Assembly (NCBI GenBank): GCA_964017155.1
Contig: OZ024855.1
Span: 4,794,690 to 4,858,689, forward strand
From: Oasisia sp. SBJ-2009
Taxonomy: Eukaryota; Annelida; Polychaeta; Sabellida; Siboglinidae
DNA length: 64,000 nt
Direction of reading: 5' to 3'
In this document: positions 63,962 through 64,000 of the stretch, piece after piece
How positions within the stretch are numbered: the stretch's first letter is position 1
How the letters are laid out: each line of letters begins with the position of its first letter
Notes under the pieces: generated by a model
Told to the model about the DNA's origin: nothing
The model's database searches: none
What the model saw: only the letters and a program-made list of their open reading frames with translations
Position numbers and translations under genes: made by a program

Positions 63962-64000
63962 GTAAAGCAGCATATATGAAAACAGTATATTTTCACATTT
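63151..64000 (+). repeat. Unit 34, cut by the window end after exon C
   Basis: Exons: A 63151-63276, B 63446-63568, C 63842-63961. B donor gtcag. The sequence ends 39 bases into the C-D intron, so the array continues. Confidence 0.85.

Larger units (their letters stand above)
131..64000 (+). repeat. Tandem array of ~1.93 kb five-exon cassettes, 33 complete copies plus one partial
   Basis: Starts of exon A recur every 1925-1929 bp, except for two short units of 1652 and 1650 bp. Copies are near-identical over exons and introns alike; differences are scattered single bases. The introns A-B (169), C-D (382), D-E (149) and E-A (331) keep constant length in every copy checked. The B-C intron varies from 273 to 277 bp because of an A-rich tract. 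The array has no beginning or end inside the window, so total copy number and gene size are unknown. Confidence 0.97.

Noticed and set aside
1..64000. Non-coding satellite DNA, CRISPR array or transposon array
   Set aside because: The unit is long, has no spacers, terminal inverted repeats, target duplications or transposase, and contains consistent phase 1-1 exons with splice signals that form one frame.
1..64000. Array as a pure assembly artefact
   Set aside because: Units carry structured private variants, two different exon-loss junctions and block patterns that a simple duplication error would not create. Copy number may still be wrong.
1..64000. Bacterial or viral genes, tRNA or rRNA
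   Set aside because: No long uninterrupted gene, no ribosome binding pattern and no recognisable RNA gene fold was found in the repeat unit, which covers the whole window.

Overview
The whole 64 kb window is one eukaryotic tandem array. A cassette of about 1.93 kb is repeated head to tail, all on the + strand: 33 complete copies plus the start of a 34th. No single-copy sequence is present, and the array runs off both ends. Each cassette holds five short exons (A 126, B 123, C 120, D 126, E 126 bp) separated by AT-rich GT-AG introns (169, 273-277, 382, 149 and 331 bp). Every exon is phase 1 at both ends, so all of them join into one open reading frame. The window carries 166 such exons, giving 20,610 coding bases or 6,870 codons of a single gene. 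Its start, signal peptide and C-terminus lie outside the window.

The predicted protein is a giant low-complexity mucin-like chain. Each full cassette encodes 207 residues, of which 113 (about 55%) are Ser or Thr and 31 are Glu. The consensus has only three basic residues and no Cys, Phe, Trp, Tyr, His, Asn or Asp. This fits a densely O-glycosylated, polyanionic, disordered extracellular protein such as a secreted or surface mucin. The phase 1-1 exon structure is typical of extracellular modular proteins. The exact protein family and species cannot be named from this sequence. Spliceosomal introns, AT-rich introns and CpG-rich exons (TCG, ACG and GCG codons) suggest an invertebrate animal, possibly an arthropod; that is inference.

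Layout: positions 1-130 are the end of an E-to-A intron. Units 1-34 follow, starting at 131, 2060, 3712, 5639, 7566, 9494, 11421, 13349, 15277, 17205, 19133, 21061, 22987, 24914, 26839, 28764, 30689, 32614, 34264, 36192, 38117, 40042, 41970, 43895, 45823, 47748, 49676, 51601, 53526, 55451, 57376, 59301, 61226 and 63151. Units 2 and 18 are 275 bp short because one of the two identical exons D/E has been lost. Otherwise the period is exactly 1652 plus the length of the B-to-C intron, so all remaining length variation sits in one poly-A tract in that intron.

Evolution: the five exons resemble each other and look like descendants of one 42-codon exon. They expanded to a five-exon cassette, then to monomer and dimer blocks of cassettes by unequal exchange. 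Introns are nearly as similar between cassettes as exons, so homogenisation is recent. No RNA gene, mobile element, CRISPR array, promoter or second gene was found.
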